The notes below the pieces were generated by a model. That model made no database searches, was not told the DNA's origin, and worked only from the letters and a program-made list of their open reading frames with translations. The translations under genes were made by a program, and so were the position numbers. Source: CALKJU01 sp035326425 (GTDB taxonomy: Bacteria; Pseudomonadota; Alphaproteobacteria; Geminicoccales; Geminicoccaceae). From it: a stretch of DNA of 64,000 nt. Within the stretch, counting starts at the first letter, position 1. Every line of letters begins with the position of its first letter. Of this stretch, positions 1 through 7,744 are shown in pieces. The DNA lies in the NCBI GenBank assembly GCA_035326425.1, contig DAOLFG010000020.1:8794-72793 (forward strand). The letters are read 5' to 3'.

Positions 1-614
1 AGCCGGTCGAACACTTCCGCCGCCTGCTTCGGCTTCATGGTCTCGTAGACCTTGACGAGCTGGGCGATGCGGGCGTCGTCGCCCTGGGCGAGCTTGCCCA
101 TCTGCTCCTCGAGCGTCCGGCGCATGCCGTCGAGTTCGTCGGCGCGCCTGGCGAGCTGCGCTTCGGCCTCGGCCAGCGCCGCCTCGCGCAGTGCCAGGCG
201 GGTCTCGCGGGCACCCATCTGCTGGCGCCGCTGCACGAGGTCGGCCGCGACATCCTCGAGGCCCGCCACTGTCACCGGGCAGCTCGCAGGATCGCCCGGG
301 GCCGGAGCCGGGGCCGTCGCGTCTGTCGCGGCTGCCTCGTCGTGGTGCGGCGGCGGCGCATCGTCGTGAGCCGGCTCGGCCTCGGGGCCGGCCGCCGGTT
401 CCAGCGCCAGCGCCGAGGCCTCCTCCAGCAGCGCCGTGAGATCGTCGCCATGCGAAGCGTCGGTGACGGCCGCCACGACATCGTCCAGGCCGGGCCCGAC
501 CATGCCGACGACCTTGGTCCCGAGCACCAGCACGCCGACCAGCGCGGTGACCAGGGGCAGCGTGGCCCACGCCCTCGACAGGCCGCGACGGTCGATGCGC
601 CGGGCTCCGCTCAT
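1..614 (-). CDS. MotE-family flagellar/motility protein, C-terminus cut by window edge
   Basis: About 204 residues are visible and the gene runs off the left edge. A short basic N-terminus is followed by one membrane segment (about residues 16-37), a Pro/Ala/His/Glu-rich linker (about 65-105), a coiled coil rich in Ala, Arg and Glu (about 115-170), and the start of the MgtE-N-like MotE core (VYETMKPKQAAEVFDRL at about 188-204). MotE proteins are periplasmic chaperones for the stator protein MotC in rhizobia; homologues in other alphaproteobacteria lie next to fliM as here. The ATG at 614 overlaps the stop of the upstream DUF6468 gene by 4 bp (ATGA), so it is the last visible gene of the fliL-fliM-DUF6468-motE operon. 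The family is clear; a role in stator or switch assembly is inferred. Confidence 0.8.
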   Translation of the reverse strand, partial: MSGARRIDRRGLSRAWATLPLVTALVGVLVLGTKVVGMVGPGLDDVVAAVTDASHGDDLTALLEEASALALEPAAGPEAEPAHDDAPPPHHDEAAATDATAPAPAPGDPASCPVTVAGLEDVAADLVQRRQQMGARETRLALREAALAEAEAQLARRADELDGMRRTLEEQMGKLAQGDDARIAQLVKVYETMKPKQAAEVFDR

Positions 615-1126
615 CGCAGGCCCTGCAGGACTCGCAGCAGCTCGTCGGAGATGCGCGGCCGAGGCTCGGAAGGTGCCGTGGCCTGGCGGGATTCCGCGGC
701 TCGGGACGGCATGGGCTCGTCGAAGTCGCGCGCGGGCTGGTGGCCCGGACGGTCGCGCGGCGGGATCGGCCGCGCAGGCTCGCGCCGTTCCGCATCCGCG
801 ACGCTGCGCATGGCCTGCTGGTAGCCGGTCTCCATCCGCCGCAGCATGCGACCCGCCGCCTCCATGGCGCGGCCGAGCTCCTCGGCGCGCCTGCGCGAGG
901 CGTCCTCCTGCCGCGCCAGCTGCTCGTGGGTGGCCTCGCCGACCGACCTCAGCCCCGAGATGGCCGCCTCGGCGCGCTCGGTGACGACGGTGAGGGCACC
1001 GATGAAGGCCTCCATCTCGCCCTTGTCGGCACGCAGCCGGCGAAGGCGCTGATGCACCAGCATGCACCAGACGATGGTGAGGAGCAGCAGCACGCCCAGC
1101 AGAAGCTCGACGGCGTTGTCAATCAT
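611..1126 (-). CDS. DUF6468-type flagellar-operon membrane protein
   Basis: 171 residues. One N-terminal membrane helix (about residues 5-23) is followed by a long amphipathic coiled coil (about 30-115) and a charged, Pro/Arg-rich tail. No catalytic motif is visible. Proteins of this build sit between fliM and the motE-like gene in many alphaproteobacteria, and their function is not established. The start overlaps the fliM stop by 8 bp and the stop overlaps the next start by 4 bp, so it is translationally coupled within the operon. It is likely an inner-membrane accessory factor of the flagellar motor; this rests on context only. Confidence 0.75.
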   Translation of the reverse strand: MIDNAVELLLGVLLLLTIVWCMLVHQRLRRLRADKGEMEAFIGALTVVTERAEAAISGLRSVGEATHEQLARQEDASRRRAEELGRAMEAAGRMLRRMETGYQQAMRSVADAERREPARPIPPRDRPGHQPARDFDEPMPSRAAESRQATAPSEPRPRISDELLRVLQGLR

Positions 1127-2261
1127 GCCCGGCGTCTCCGTCGCTGCCGAGCCGTTCCTCGACCCGGATCACCAGCTTGTCACCGCGTTGGCCGACCTTG
1201 CCGGTCAGCATCCGGACCTGGCCGCAGCGCAGCACGATCGGCTCGTCCGGCTTGGCGTTGAGGCGCAGCACGCTGCCCACCTTCAGCTCCATGATGTCGC
1301 TCAGGCTCACCGTCTGCTCGTCCAGCACCGCCTCGAGATCGACGTCGGTGACCCAGATCTCGCGCGCCAGATGGTGCTCCCAGATCGAATCGCGGCCGAA
1401 CTTCTCGCCCATGAACATCTGCAGCAGCAGGTCGCGCGCCGGCTCCATGGTGGCGTAGGGGATCAGGCATTCGACGCAGCCGCCGCGATCCTCGATCTCG
1501 AGCCGCAGCTTGACCACGACGCAGGCATTGCTCGGGCGCGCGATGGCGGCGAAGCGCGGATTGGTCTCCATCCGCTCGAAGCGGAACTGGACCGGCGTGA
1601 TCGGCGCGAAGGCGCTGCCGAGGTCGCTCAGGATCAGCCGGACCAGCCGCTCGATCAGCGACGCCTCGATCGTGGTGTAGGGGCGGCCCTCGATGCGCAT
1701 CGGGATCGTGCCGCGCCGGCCGCCGAGCAGCACGTCGACGATCGAGTAGATCATCGAGCTGTCGACGGTGACGAGGCCGAAATTGTCCCATTCGACGGCA
1801 CGGAAGACCGCGATCATGGCCGGCGCCGGCACGGCGTTCAGATAATCGCCGAAGCGCTGGGCCGTGACGCTCTCCAAGCTGACGTCGACATTCTCGGAGG
1901 TGAAGTTGCGCACGCTGGTGGTGAGGATCCGCTCGAGGCGGTCGAACACCACCTCCAGCATCGGCAGCCGCTCGTAGCTGATGTCGCTGGAGTTGACGAT
2001 CGTGCCGAGGCCGGAGGGACCGGCGACGGCCGGCTTGCCGGACCCCGGCGCGGGGGGGCCGCCGTCCCTGCGGCCGGCGGGCGCGTTGCGGGACGGCGGC
2101 TCGCTCTCGCCACCCGCCAGCGTGGCCCAGTCGGCGGCGAGGTCGCCGCCATCGTCGGCGGGGCCGCCCGCACCTATGCCCGCCATCGCCGCCCATTCGG
2201 CGGCCATGGCGTCCGTTGCCGGGCCGCTGCCAGCCCGTCCGTCGGGTTCGGGGCCGCTCAC
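1119..2261 (-). CDS. fliM: Flagellar motor switch protein FliM
   Basis: 380 residues from the GTG at 2261, which overlaps the fliL stop (GTGA). An alternative ATG lies at 2207. FliM is the C-ring protein that receives CheY-P and sets rotation direction. The CheC-like middle domain runs from about 105 to 275 and the C-terminal SPOA/FliN-like domain from about 300 to 372 (VSLSDIMELKVGSVLRL). The N-terminus lacks the usual CheY-binding LSQxEIDALL motif. Instead it has two similar segments (MAAEWAAMAG and LAADWATLAGG) in a Gly/Ala/Asp-rich leader. It sits between fliL and DUF6468 in a tightly coupled operon. Confidence 0.93.
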   Translation of the reverse strand: MSGPEPDGRAGSGPATDAMAAEWAAMAGIGAGGPADDGGDLAADWATLAGGESEPPSRNAPAGRRDGGPPAPGSGKPAVAGPSGLGTIVNSSDISYERLPMLEVVFDRLERILTTSVRNFTSENVDVSLESVTAQRFGDYLNAVPAPAMIAVFRAVEWDNFGLVTVDSSMIYSIVDVLLGGRRGTIPMRIEGRPYTTIEASLIERLVRLILSDLGSAFAPITPVQFRFERMETNPRFAAIARPSNACVVVKLRLEIEDRGGCVECLIPYATMEPARDLLLQMFMGEKFGRDSIWEHHLAREIWVTDVDLEAVLDEQTVSLSDIMELKVGSVLRLNAKPDEPIVLRCGQVRMLTGKVGQRGDKLVIRVEERLGSDGDAGHD

Positions 2262-2785
2262 TGGACCAGCATCTCCTTGAAGAGCACGTCCTCGATGCGC
2301 TGCGGCTCGACGGCGCGGTGCACGCGCGCCAGCATCTCCTCCTTCAGGCGCTGCATGCCGGCGGCTCCCTGGACCTCCTCGACGGCCAGCGCCCGCAGGT
2401 AGAGCTGGAAGCTGTCCATGATCCTGGGCGTCAGGGCCCGGATCGCCTCGGCCTCGCTCTCGCCCTTCACCTCCAGCGACACCTTCAGCTTGAGGAAGCG
2501 CATCCGGCTGCCGGTCGGCTGCAGGTTGACGATGACGTCCGGCAGGTCGACGAACGCCACGCCGCTGCCGGCGGCTGCCTTCTCGCCATGGGCCGGCTCG
2601 TGGCCTTCCCCGTGCGGCGCCTCGGCGGTGGTCGCCGCCGCACCATGGCCGCCGCCGAACAGGCCGAGCATCCACGCCACGCCGGCGCCGCCGCCCAGCA
2701 GCACCACGAGGCCGCCCGCGATCAGCATCAGCTTGCCCTTGCCGCCGCCCTTGCCGGCCTCGACCGCCCCCACCGCCGCCGTCAT
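2258..2785 (-). CDS. fliL: Flagellar basal body-associated protein FliL
   Basis: 175 residues. A Lys/Gly-rich cytoplasmic N-terminus is followed by one membrane helix (about residues 19-44), a Gly/His/Glu-rich linker (about 45-75), and a periplasmic FliL domain (about 75-175) ending in the usual helix (RIEDVLFKEMLVQ). FliL is a stomatin-like ring protein around the stator that supports torque. It is the first gene of the leftward operon, divergent from flgF across a 204-bp intergenic region. The FliM GTG overlaps its stop. Confidence 0.93.
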   Translation of the reverse strand: MTAAVGAVEAGKGGGKGKLMLIAGGLVVLLGGGAGVAWMLGLFGGGHGAAATTAEAPHGEGHEPAHGEKAAAGSGVAFVDLPDVIVNLQPTGSRMRFLKLKVSLEVKGESEAEAIRALTPRIMDSFQLYLRALAVEEVQGAAGMQRLKEEMLARVHRAVEPQRIEDVLFKEMLVQ

Positions 2786-2947
2786 CCCGAACCTCCGTGC
2801 CGAATTCGCTGGAGACGAGAAATAGCGGCGCCGTGGTTAACGATCGGTTGGCGGTTGGCGGGTTATGGTCGCGACCGGCAAAGGTTGCCCGGCAGGAAAT
2901 GCCGGCTCGCGGACGCCGGCCGGTGCCGCCTGTCGATGGGCCGGCGC

Positions 2948-2963
2948 TGGCACGGAAGCTGCA
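2948..2963 (+). promoter_or_regulatory. Sigma-54-type promoter for flgFGAH
   Basis: TGGCACG at 2948-2954, four bases, then CTGCA at 2959-2963. The GG at 2949-2950 and GC at 2961-2962 are 10 bp apart, as required for -24/-12 elements, and only one base of the -12 box differs from the consensus TTGCA. This predicts transcription from about 2974, 16 bp before the flgF ATG, leaving room for the GGAG at 2981. Sigma-54 control of hook and basal-body genes is known in Caulobacter and other alphaproteobacteria. The enhancer-binding protein is not in this window. Confidence 0.7.
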
Positions 2964-2989
2964 GCCCGCTGCCCGAGAACGGAGTGACG

Positions 2990-3703
2990 ATGGATACGAC
3001 AGCCTATCTGGCGCTCAGCCGCCAGGTCGCCCTGATGCGGGACATGGACGTGATCGCCAACAACATGGCGAATGTCACGACCACCGGCTTCCGGGGCGAG
3101 CTGACACTGTTCGAGACCGCGCTGCGCCGCGCCGGCGAGACGCCCCGCCTCGCCTTCGTCCAGGACGTCGGCACCGCTCGCGACATGAGCCCGGGGCCGC
3201 TGTCGGCCACCGGCAACCCGCTCGACCTCGCCGTCGACGGCGACGGCTGGCTGTCCTTCGCCACGCCCGACGGCGTCCGGTACAGCCGCGCCGGCCATCT
3301 GGAGATCGACGGCGTCGGGCAGGTGGTCGACGCCGCCGGCAACGCGCTGCTCGACGACGGCGGCGCCCCGCTCACCGTGCCGCCGGGCGATCGCGACATC
3401 ACCATCGCGGCGGACGGCACGGTGTCGAACCGGGCCGGCGTTCTCGGGCGGATCGGGCTGTCGGCCTTCGCCGATCCGCGCGCATTGGTGCCGGCCGGCG
3501 GCAACATGTGGGCCGCCGAGGATCTGCCCGTGCCGTCGACCGCGCGGCTGGCGCAGGGGATGCTCGAGGGCTCGAACGTCAAGCCGATCCTCGAGATGAC
3601 GCGGATGATCGAGACCACCCGCGCCTTCGAGGGCACGCAGAAGCTCATCGAGACCCATCACGACATCGAGCGCCGCGCCGTCGAGCGCGTGCTCGCCGTC
3701 TGA
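2990..3703 (+). CDS. flgF: Flagellar basal-body rod protein FlgF
   Basis: 237 residues. FlgF is a proximal-rod subunit exported by the flagellar type III apparatus. The N-terminal rod signature is at about residues 20-34 (VIANNMANVTTTGF), the beta-rich middle runs from about 75 to 180, and the C-terminal helix carries the family motif (MIETTRAFEGTQKLIETH). The ATG at 2990 follows GGAGTGACG. An upstream extension of the reading frame is rejected because it lacks rod homology. It is the first gene of flgF-flgG-flgA-flgH, with flgG 29 bp downstream. Confidence 0.95.
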   Translation: MDTTAYLALSRQVALMRDMDVIANNMANVTTTGFRGELTLFETALRRAGETPRLAFVQDVGTARDMSPGPLSATGNPLDLAVDGDGWLSFATPDGVRYSRAGHLEIDGVGQVVDAAGNALLDDGGAPLTVPPGDRDITIAADGTVSNRAGVLGRIGLSAFADPRALVPAGGNMWAAEDLPVPSTARLAQGMLEGSNVKPILEMTRMIETTRAFEGTQKLIETHHDIERRAVERVLAV

Positions 3704-3732
3704 CGAACCCTCAGGACCCGGAGTACCGACCC

Positions 3733-4518
<786 letters not shown>

Positions 4519-4520
4519 CC

Positions 4521-5261
4521 ATGACGAACCGCTTCGTATCCCTTCTCGTCCTGCTGGCCGGCCTGCTGCCCTGGCCGATCTCCGCGTCGACGCTGCCGGC
4601 GGGCCAGCCCCTCACCGCGGACATGGCCCGCGAGCTGGTCGAGGCGGCCCTGCCGGAGAGCGGGCCCGGCGAGCGATGGCACGTCCAGCTGGCGCCTGCC
4701 GGTTTCCCGTTGCCGAACCAGGCCCGGACCGATGGTTGGATGGAGATCGAGTCCATCGCGGTCGAGCCGCGCACCGGCCTGCTGGACGCCTCGCTGCGGG
4801 TCACCCTCGCAGGCGGCGAGGCCGGCGTGATCGCGCTGCGTGGGCGGGCCGAGGCCCAGGCCGAGGTGCCGGTGCCGGCACGGCCGCTGCGGCGCGGCCA
4901 CCGCATCGAAGCCGCCGATCTGCGCAGCGCCTGGCTGCCGTCGGCCCGGCTCGACCGCGACACGGTCCTGACCGTGTCCGAGCTCGTCGGCCACGAGGCC
5001 GAGCGCGGGCTCGCCGCCGGCCGGGCGATCCGGGCCGGCGACCTGCGGGCCGCCAGGCTCGTGCGCAAGGACGAGACCGTGAGCCTGCTGTTCCGGCGCG
5101 GCGGGCTCGAGCTCGCCAGCGCCGGCACCGCCCTCGACAACGGAGCCGAGGGCGAGACAGTCCGCGTCGTCAACCCGAGCGGCGGGCGGCCGGTGCGCGG
5201 CATCGTCGTCGGCCTGCGCACGGTCGAGGTCGGCGTCGGGCCCTCGGAGGCCGCCCGATGA
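4521..5261 (+). CDS. flgA: Flagellar P-ring assembly chaperone FlgA
   Basis: 246 residues with a Sec signal peptide (about 1-22, ending SISA-S). FlgA is the periplasmic chaperone for the P-ring protein FlgI. The N-terminal domain runs from about 25 to 115, an SAF domain from about 120 to 182 (the AxxxLRRGHRIEAADL region), and the C-terminal beta domain carries the typical GETVRVVN stretch near residues 215-222. It starts 2 bp after the flgG stop, and its own stop overlaps the flgH ATG (ATGA at 5258-5261). Confidence 0.92.
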   Translation: MTNRFVSLLVLLAGLLPWPISASTLPAGQPLTADMARELVEAALPESGPGERWHVQLAPAGFPLPNQARTDGWMEIESIAVEPRTGLLDASLRVTLAGGEAGVIALRGRAEAQAEVPVPARPLRRGHRIEAADLRSAWLPSARLDRDTVLTVSELVGHEAERGLAAGRAIRAGDLRAARLVRKDETVSLLFRRGGLELASAGTALDNGAEGETVRVVNPSGGRPVRGIVVGLRTVEVGVGPSEAAR

Positions 5262-6010
5262 AGGCCCCCCGCATCGGCCTGCTGCCGCTGCTGCTGCTGC
5301 TGCTGCTGCTGCCCGCCTGCACGGTGCCGGAACGGCTGGCCAATGTCGGCAAGGCGCCGGAGCTGGCGCCGATCGAGAACCCGGTCCAGCGATCGGGCTA
5401 CCGCCCGGTGTCGCTGCCGATGCCGGACCCCGAGCCGCAGGCCAGCGCCGGCGCCAACTCGCTGTGGCGCGAGGGAGCCCGCGGATTCTTCCGCGACCAG
5501 CGCGCCCGCCGGGTCGGCGACGTGCTGACCGTCAATGTCACGATCGAGGACAGGGCCGAGCTGTCCAATCAGACCTCGCGCTCGCGGCAGAACAGCGACG
5601 ACCTCGGCGTCACCGGCCTGTTCGGCCTGCAGAACAAGCTGGAGAAGTGGCTGCCGGGGCCGGTCGATCCCAGCTCGCTGGTCGACCTCAACAGCGCCGT
5701 CAACAATGCCGGCCGCGGCGAGGTCAACCGCGAGGAATCGATCGAGATGAACGTCGCGGCCGTGATCACCCAGATCCTGCCGAACGGCAACATGGTGATC
5801 GAGGGCCGGCAGGAGGTGCGGGTGAATTTCGAGGTGCGCGAGGTGTTGGTCGCCGGCATCGTCCGGCCCGAGGACATCACGCCGGCCAACACCATCCCGC
5901 ACGAGAAGATCGCCGAGCTCAGGGTGGCCTATGGCGGCCGAGGCCAGATCACCGACGTCCAGCAGCCGCGCTACGGCGCGCAGATCCTCGACATCCTGCT
6001 GCCCTACTGA
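5258..6010 (+). CDS. flgH: Flagellar L-ring lipoprotein FlgH
   Basis: 250 residues. FlgH forms the outer-membrane L-ring. It has a lipoprotein signal with a run of eight leucines and lipobox LPAC (Cys about 21). The core includes LWREGARGFFRDQRARRVGD (about 69-88), the ELSNQTSRSR segment, and the conserved C-terminal strand NTIPHEKIAELRVAYGGRGQ. The leucine run is encoded by a CTG/CTG repeat near 5281-5310 that could slip. It is the last flagellar gene of this rightward operon in the window. Confidence 0.95.
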   Translation: MKAPRIGLLPLLLLLLLLPACTVPERLANVGKAPELAPIENPVQRSGYRPVSLPMPDPEPQASAGANSLWREGARGFFRDQRARRVGDVLTVNVTIEDRAELSNQTSRSRQNSDDLGVTGLFGLQNKLEKWLPGPVDPSSLVDLNSAVNNAGRGEVNREESIEMNVAAVITQILPNGNMVIEGRQEVRVNFEVREVLVAGIVRPEDITPANTIPHEKIAELRVAYGGRGQITDVQQPRYGAQILDILLPY

Positions 6011-6116
6011 CGAGGCGGCCCCGGCGTCGCATGCCGCGGCTCGGCATCGGATTGGAACATTCGGCGGGCCAGCCTTGTCGTTCTGCAATCCATGGGGTCC
6101 AAGCGGAACGACCGAC

Positions 6117-6611
6117 ATGCGCACACCGATCATCGCCACAGTCGTGCTCGCCCTCGCCGCCCCGCCGGCCCTGGCCGCGGTCGACGTCTCGTTCACCCGG
6201 CCCGAGCGGTTCACCGACGCTGCCCTCGACCGCAGCTTCGGCGACGAGGCGCGGCAGCGCACCCTCGAGGGCATCGAGCGGCATTTCCGGGCCATGGCCG
6301 AGCGGTGGCTTCCGCCCGGCCGCGACCTGCGGGTCGAGATCATCGACATCGACCTCGCCGGCCGATTCGAGCCGCTGCGGGCACCGTCGCAGGACGTGCG
6401 CGCCATGCTCGACGTCACCTGGCCGAGAATCACCCTGCGCTACGCGCTCGAGGAGAACGGCCGGCCGGTGGCGACGGCGCAGGAGGAGGTTACCGACCTC
6501 GACTATCTGGTGCGGCCGCAGGCCCAGCGGTCGCGCGACCCGCTGCGCTACGAGAAGGCCATGCTGGACGACTGGTTCAGGTCGCGGTTCGCAGGCTCGA
6601 CCGGCGGCTGA
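6117..6611 (+). CDS. Exported DUF3016 domain protein
   Basis: 164 residues with a signal peptide (about 1-20, ALA-A). The mature part matches the DUF3016 layout: VDVSFTRPERFTD at the start, a central LRVEIIDIDLAGRFEP strand (about 75-90), DVTWPRITLRY (about 102-112) and a C-terminal DPLRYEKAMLDDWF motif. The biochemical role of the family is unknown. The ATG at 6117 was chosen because it directly precedes the signal peptide. It lies 106 bp after flgH on the same strand and may be monocistronic. It ends in a perfect hairpin at 6598-6623. Confidence 0.8.
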   Translation: MRTPIIATVVLALAAPPALAAVDVSFTRPERFTDAALDRSFGDEARQRTLEGIERHFRAMAERWLPPGRDLRVEIIDIDLAGRFEPLRAPSQDVRAMLDVTWPRITLRYALEENGRPVATAQEEVTDLDYLVRPQAQRSRDPLRYEKAMLDDWFRSRFAGSTGG

Positions 6612-6623
6612 CGCCGCCGGTCG
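6598..6623. terminator. Hairpin between convergent genes
   Basis: A perfect 11-bp GC-rich stem (CGACCGGCGGC / GCCGCCGGTCG) with the 4-nt loop TGAC. The loop contains the DUF3016 stop codon, and the hairpin lies just before the end of the convergent dehydrogenase gene (6630). No T-tract follows on either strand, so termination may be weak or Rho-assisted. It probably protects or separates both transcripts. Confidence 0.55.
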
Positions 6624-6629
6624 CCCGCT

Positions 6630-7583
6630 TCACGGCACCGCCGTCAGCGCGCCCTTGCCCTCGAACCAGCTCACCAGGTTGGCGACGACGGTGTCGCCCA
6701 TCGCCTGGGCGGTCTCCTCGGTGTTGCTTGCGATGTGCGGCGTCAGGGTGACGTTGTCGAGCTTCAGCAGGGCTTCGGGTACCTTGGGCTCGTCGTCGAA
6801 CACGTCGAGGCCGGCCGCGCCCAGGCCGCCGCTGGAGAGCAGCTCGACCATCGCCGGCTCGTCGACCAGCCAACCCCGGGCGATGTTGACGAAGATGCCG
6901 CGCGGCCCGAGCGCCGCCAGGATCTCGCGGCTGATGATCGGCGGGGCCGCACCCTTGGGCTTGCCGGCGGCGGCCAGGAACAGGATGTCGCTGTCCCGGG
7001 CCAGCGCCACGGCGTCGTCGTAGCGCTCGTAGGACAGGTCGCGGCGAACCGGGTCGACATAGGCGATCCGGCACTTGAAGGCCTCGAGCCTTCTCGCGAT
7101 CTCGATGCCGATCCGGCCGACGCCGATCAGCCCGGCCTTCATGCCGGTGAGCTTGCGGCCCTGCGCCAGCCGGCCCTTCAGCCACTTGCCGGAGCGCACG
7201 AAACGGTCGCCCTCGGCGATGCGGCGGCAGGAGGACAGCGCCAGCGCCAGGGCGAGGTCGGCGACCTCGTCGTAGAGCACCGGCGTGATGGTGACGGCGA
7301 TGCCGCGCTTCCTGGCCTCGCCGAGGTCGGTGGTCTCGAGGCCGACGCCGTTGATGGCGCAGATCTCGAGCTTCGGCATCAGGTCCATCTGCGCTCGCGA
7401 CAGGCCGGCCATGCCGTGCGAGGCGGCACCGCGCACGCGCGGGCCGACCTCGCGCAGCGCCGCCAAAGGGTCGGCGGCGGCGTAGACGTGATGGCAGATG
7501 AAGGCGCGCTCCAACGCCTCGACCACCTGCGGGCGCTGCGGGCCGACGAGGGCGATCTCGGGACGTGACGACGTTTCGCTCAT
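6630..7583 (-). CDS. D-isomer-specific 2-hydroxyacid dehydrogenase (NAD(P)-dependent)
   Basis: 317 residues. Such cytosolic enzymes interconvert 2-keto acids (glyoxylate, hydroxypyruvate or similar) and D-2-hydroxy acids. The Rossmann motif is GVGRIGIEIARRL (about 151-163). The catalytic Arg is in NIARGWLVDE (about 230), the Glu in DDEPKVPEAL (about 259) and the His in LTPHIASNTEE (about 278), so all three catalytic residues are present. The ATG at 7583 was preferred over an upstream extension that reads through two inverted repeats. Substrate cannot be told from sequence. Upstream on the same strand lies an orphan binding protein. Confidence 0.88.
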   Translation of the reverse strand: MSETSSRPEIALVGPQRPQVVEALERAFICHHVYAAADPLAALREVGPRVRGAASHGMAGLSRAQMDLMPKLEICAINGVGLETTDLGEARKRGIAVTITPVLYDEVADLALALALSSCRRIAEGDRFVRSGKWLKGRLAQGRKLTGMKAGLIGVGRIGIEIARRLEAFKCRIAYVDPVRRDLSYERYDDAVALARDSDILFLAAAGKPKGAAPPIISREILAALGPRGIFVNIARGWLVDEPAMVELLSSGGLGAAGLDVFDDEPKVPEALLKLDNVTLTPHIASNTEETAQAMGDTVVANLVSWFEGKGALTAVP

Positions 7584-7629
7584 GAAGCTCTCACTGATCC
7601 TGAGAAGGAGGGCGCCTTGGCGGCCCGAT

Positions 7630-7655
7630 CGATACGCTCGATTCCGAGCGTATCG
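7630..7655. repeat. Perfect 11-bp inverted repeat upstream of the dehydrogenase
   Basis: CGATACGCTCG at 7630-7640 is repeated as its exact complement at 7645-7655, with only ATTC between. It lies 46 bp upstream of the dehydrogenase start (7583) on the template of a leftward transcript. It could be an operator or a 5'-UTR stem-loop; there is no T-tract. Confidence 0.6.
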
Positions 7656-7682
7656 TGAATCGGTCCACCCGTTCAGTGTGCT

Positions 7683-7716
7683 GTGATGCGAATCCGACAT
7701 GTCGGATTCGCATCAC
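7683..7716. repeat. Perfect 34-bp palindrome without spacer
   Basis: The 17 bases at 7683-7699 (GTGATGCGAATCCGACA) are followed directly by their exact reverse complement at 7700-7716. The element starts 28 bp downstream of the binding-protein stop (7745, leftward) and lies about 100 bp upstream of the dehydrogenase start. No U-run follows. It may be a dimer-binding operator, a 3'-stabilising hairpin or a cruciform site. Confidence 0.65.
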
Positions 7717-7744
7717 TGGCGCCCTCGGGTTGGAAGATGGCGGC

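Noticed and set aside
5281..5312. CTG repeat in flgH as a phase-variation switch
   Set aside because: The repeat encodes the leucine core of a normal lipoprotein signal, and a change of whole CTG units would keep the frame.
6054..6084. GGAAC...CGTT upstream of the DUF3016 gene as a second EcfG promoter
   Set aside because: The spacing is 20 bp, outside the 16-17 bp needed, so it is probably chance.
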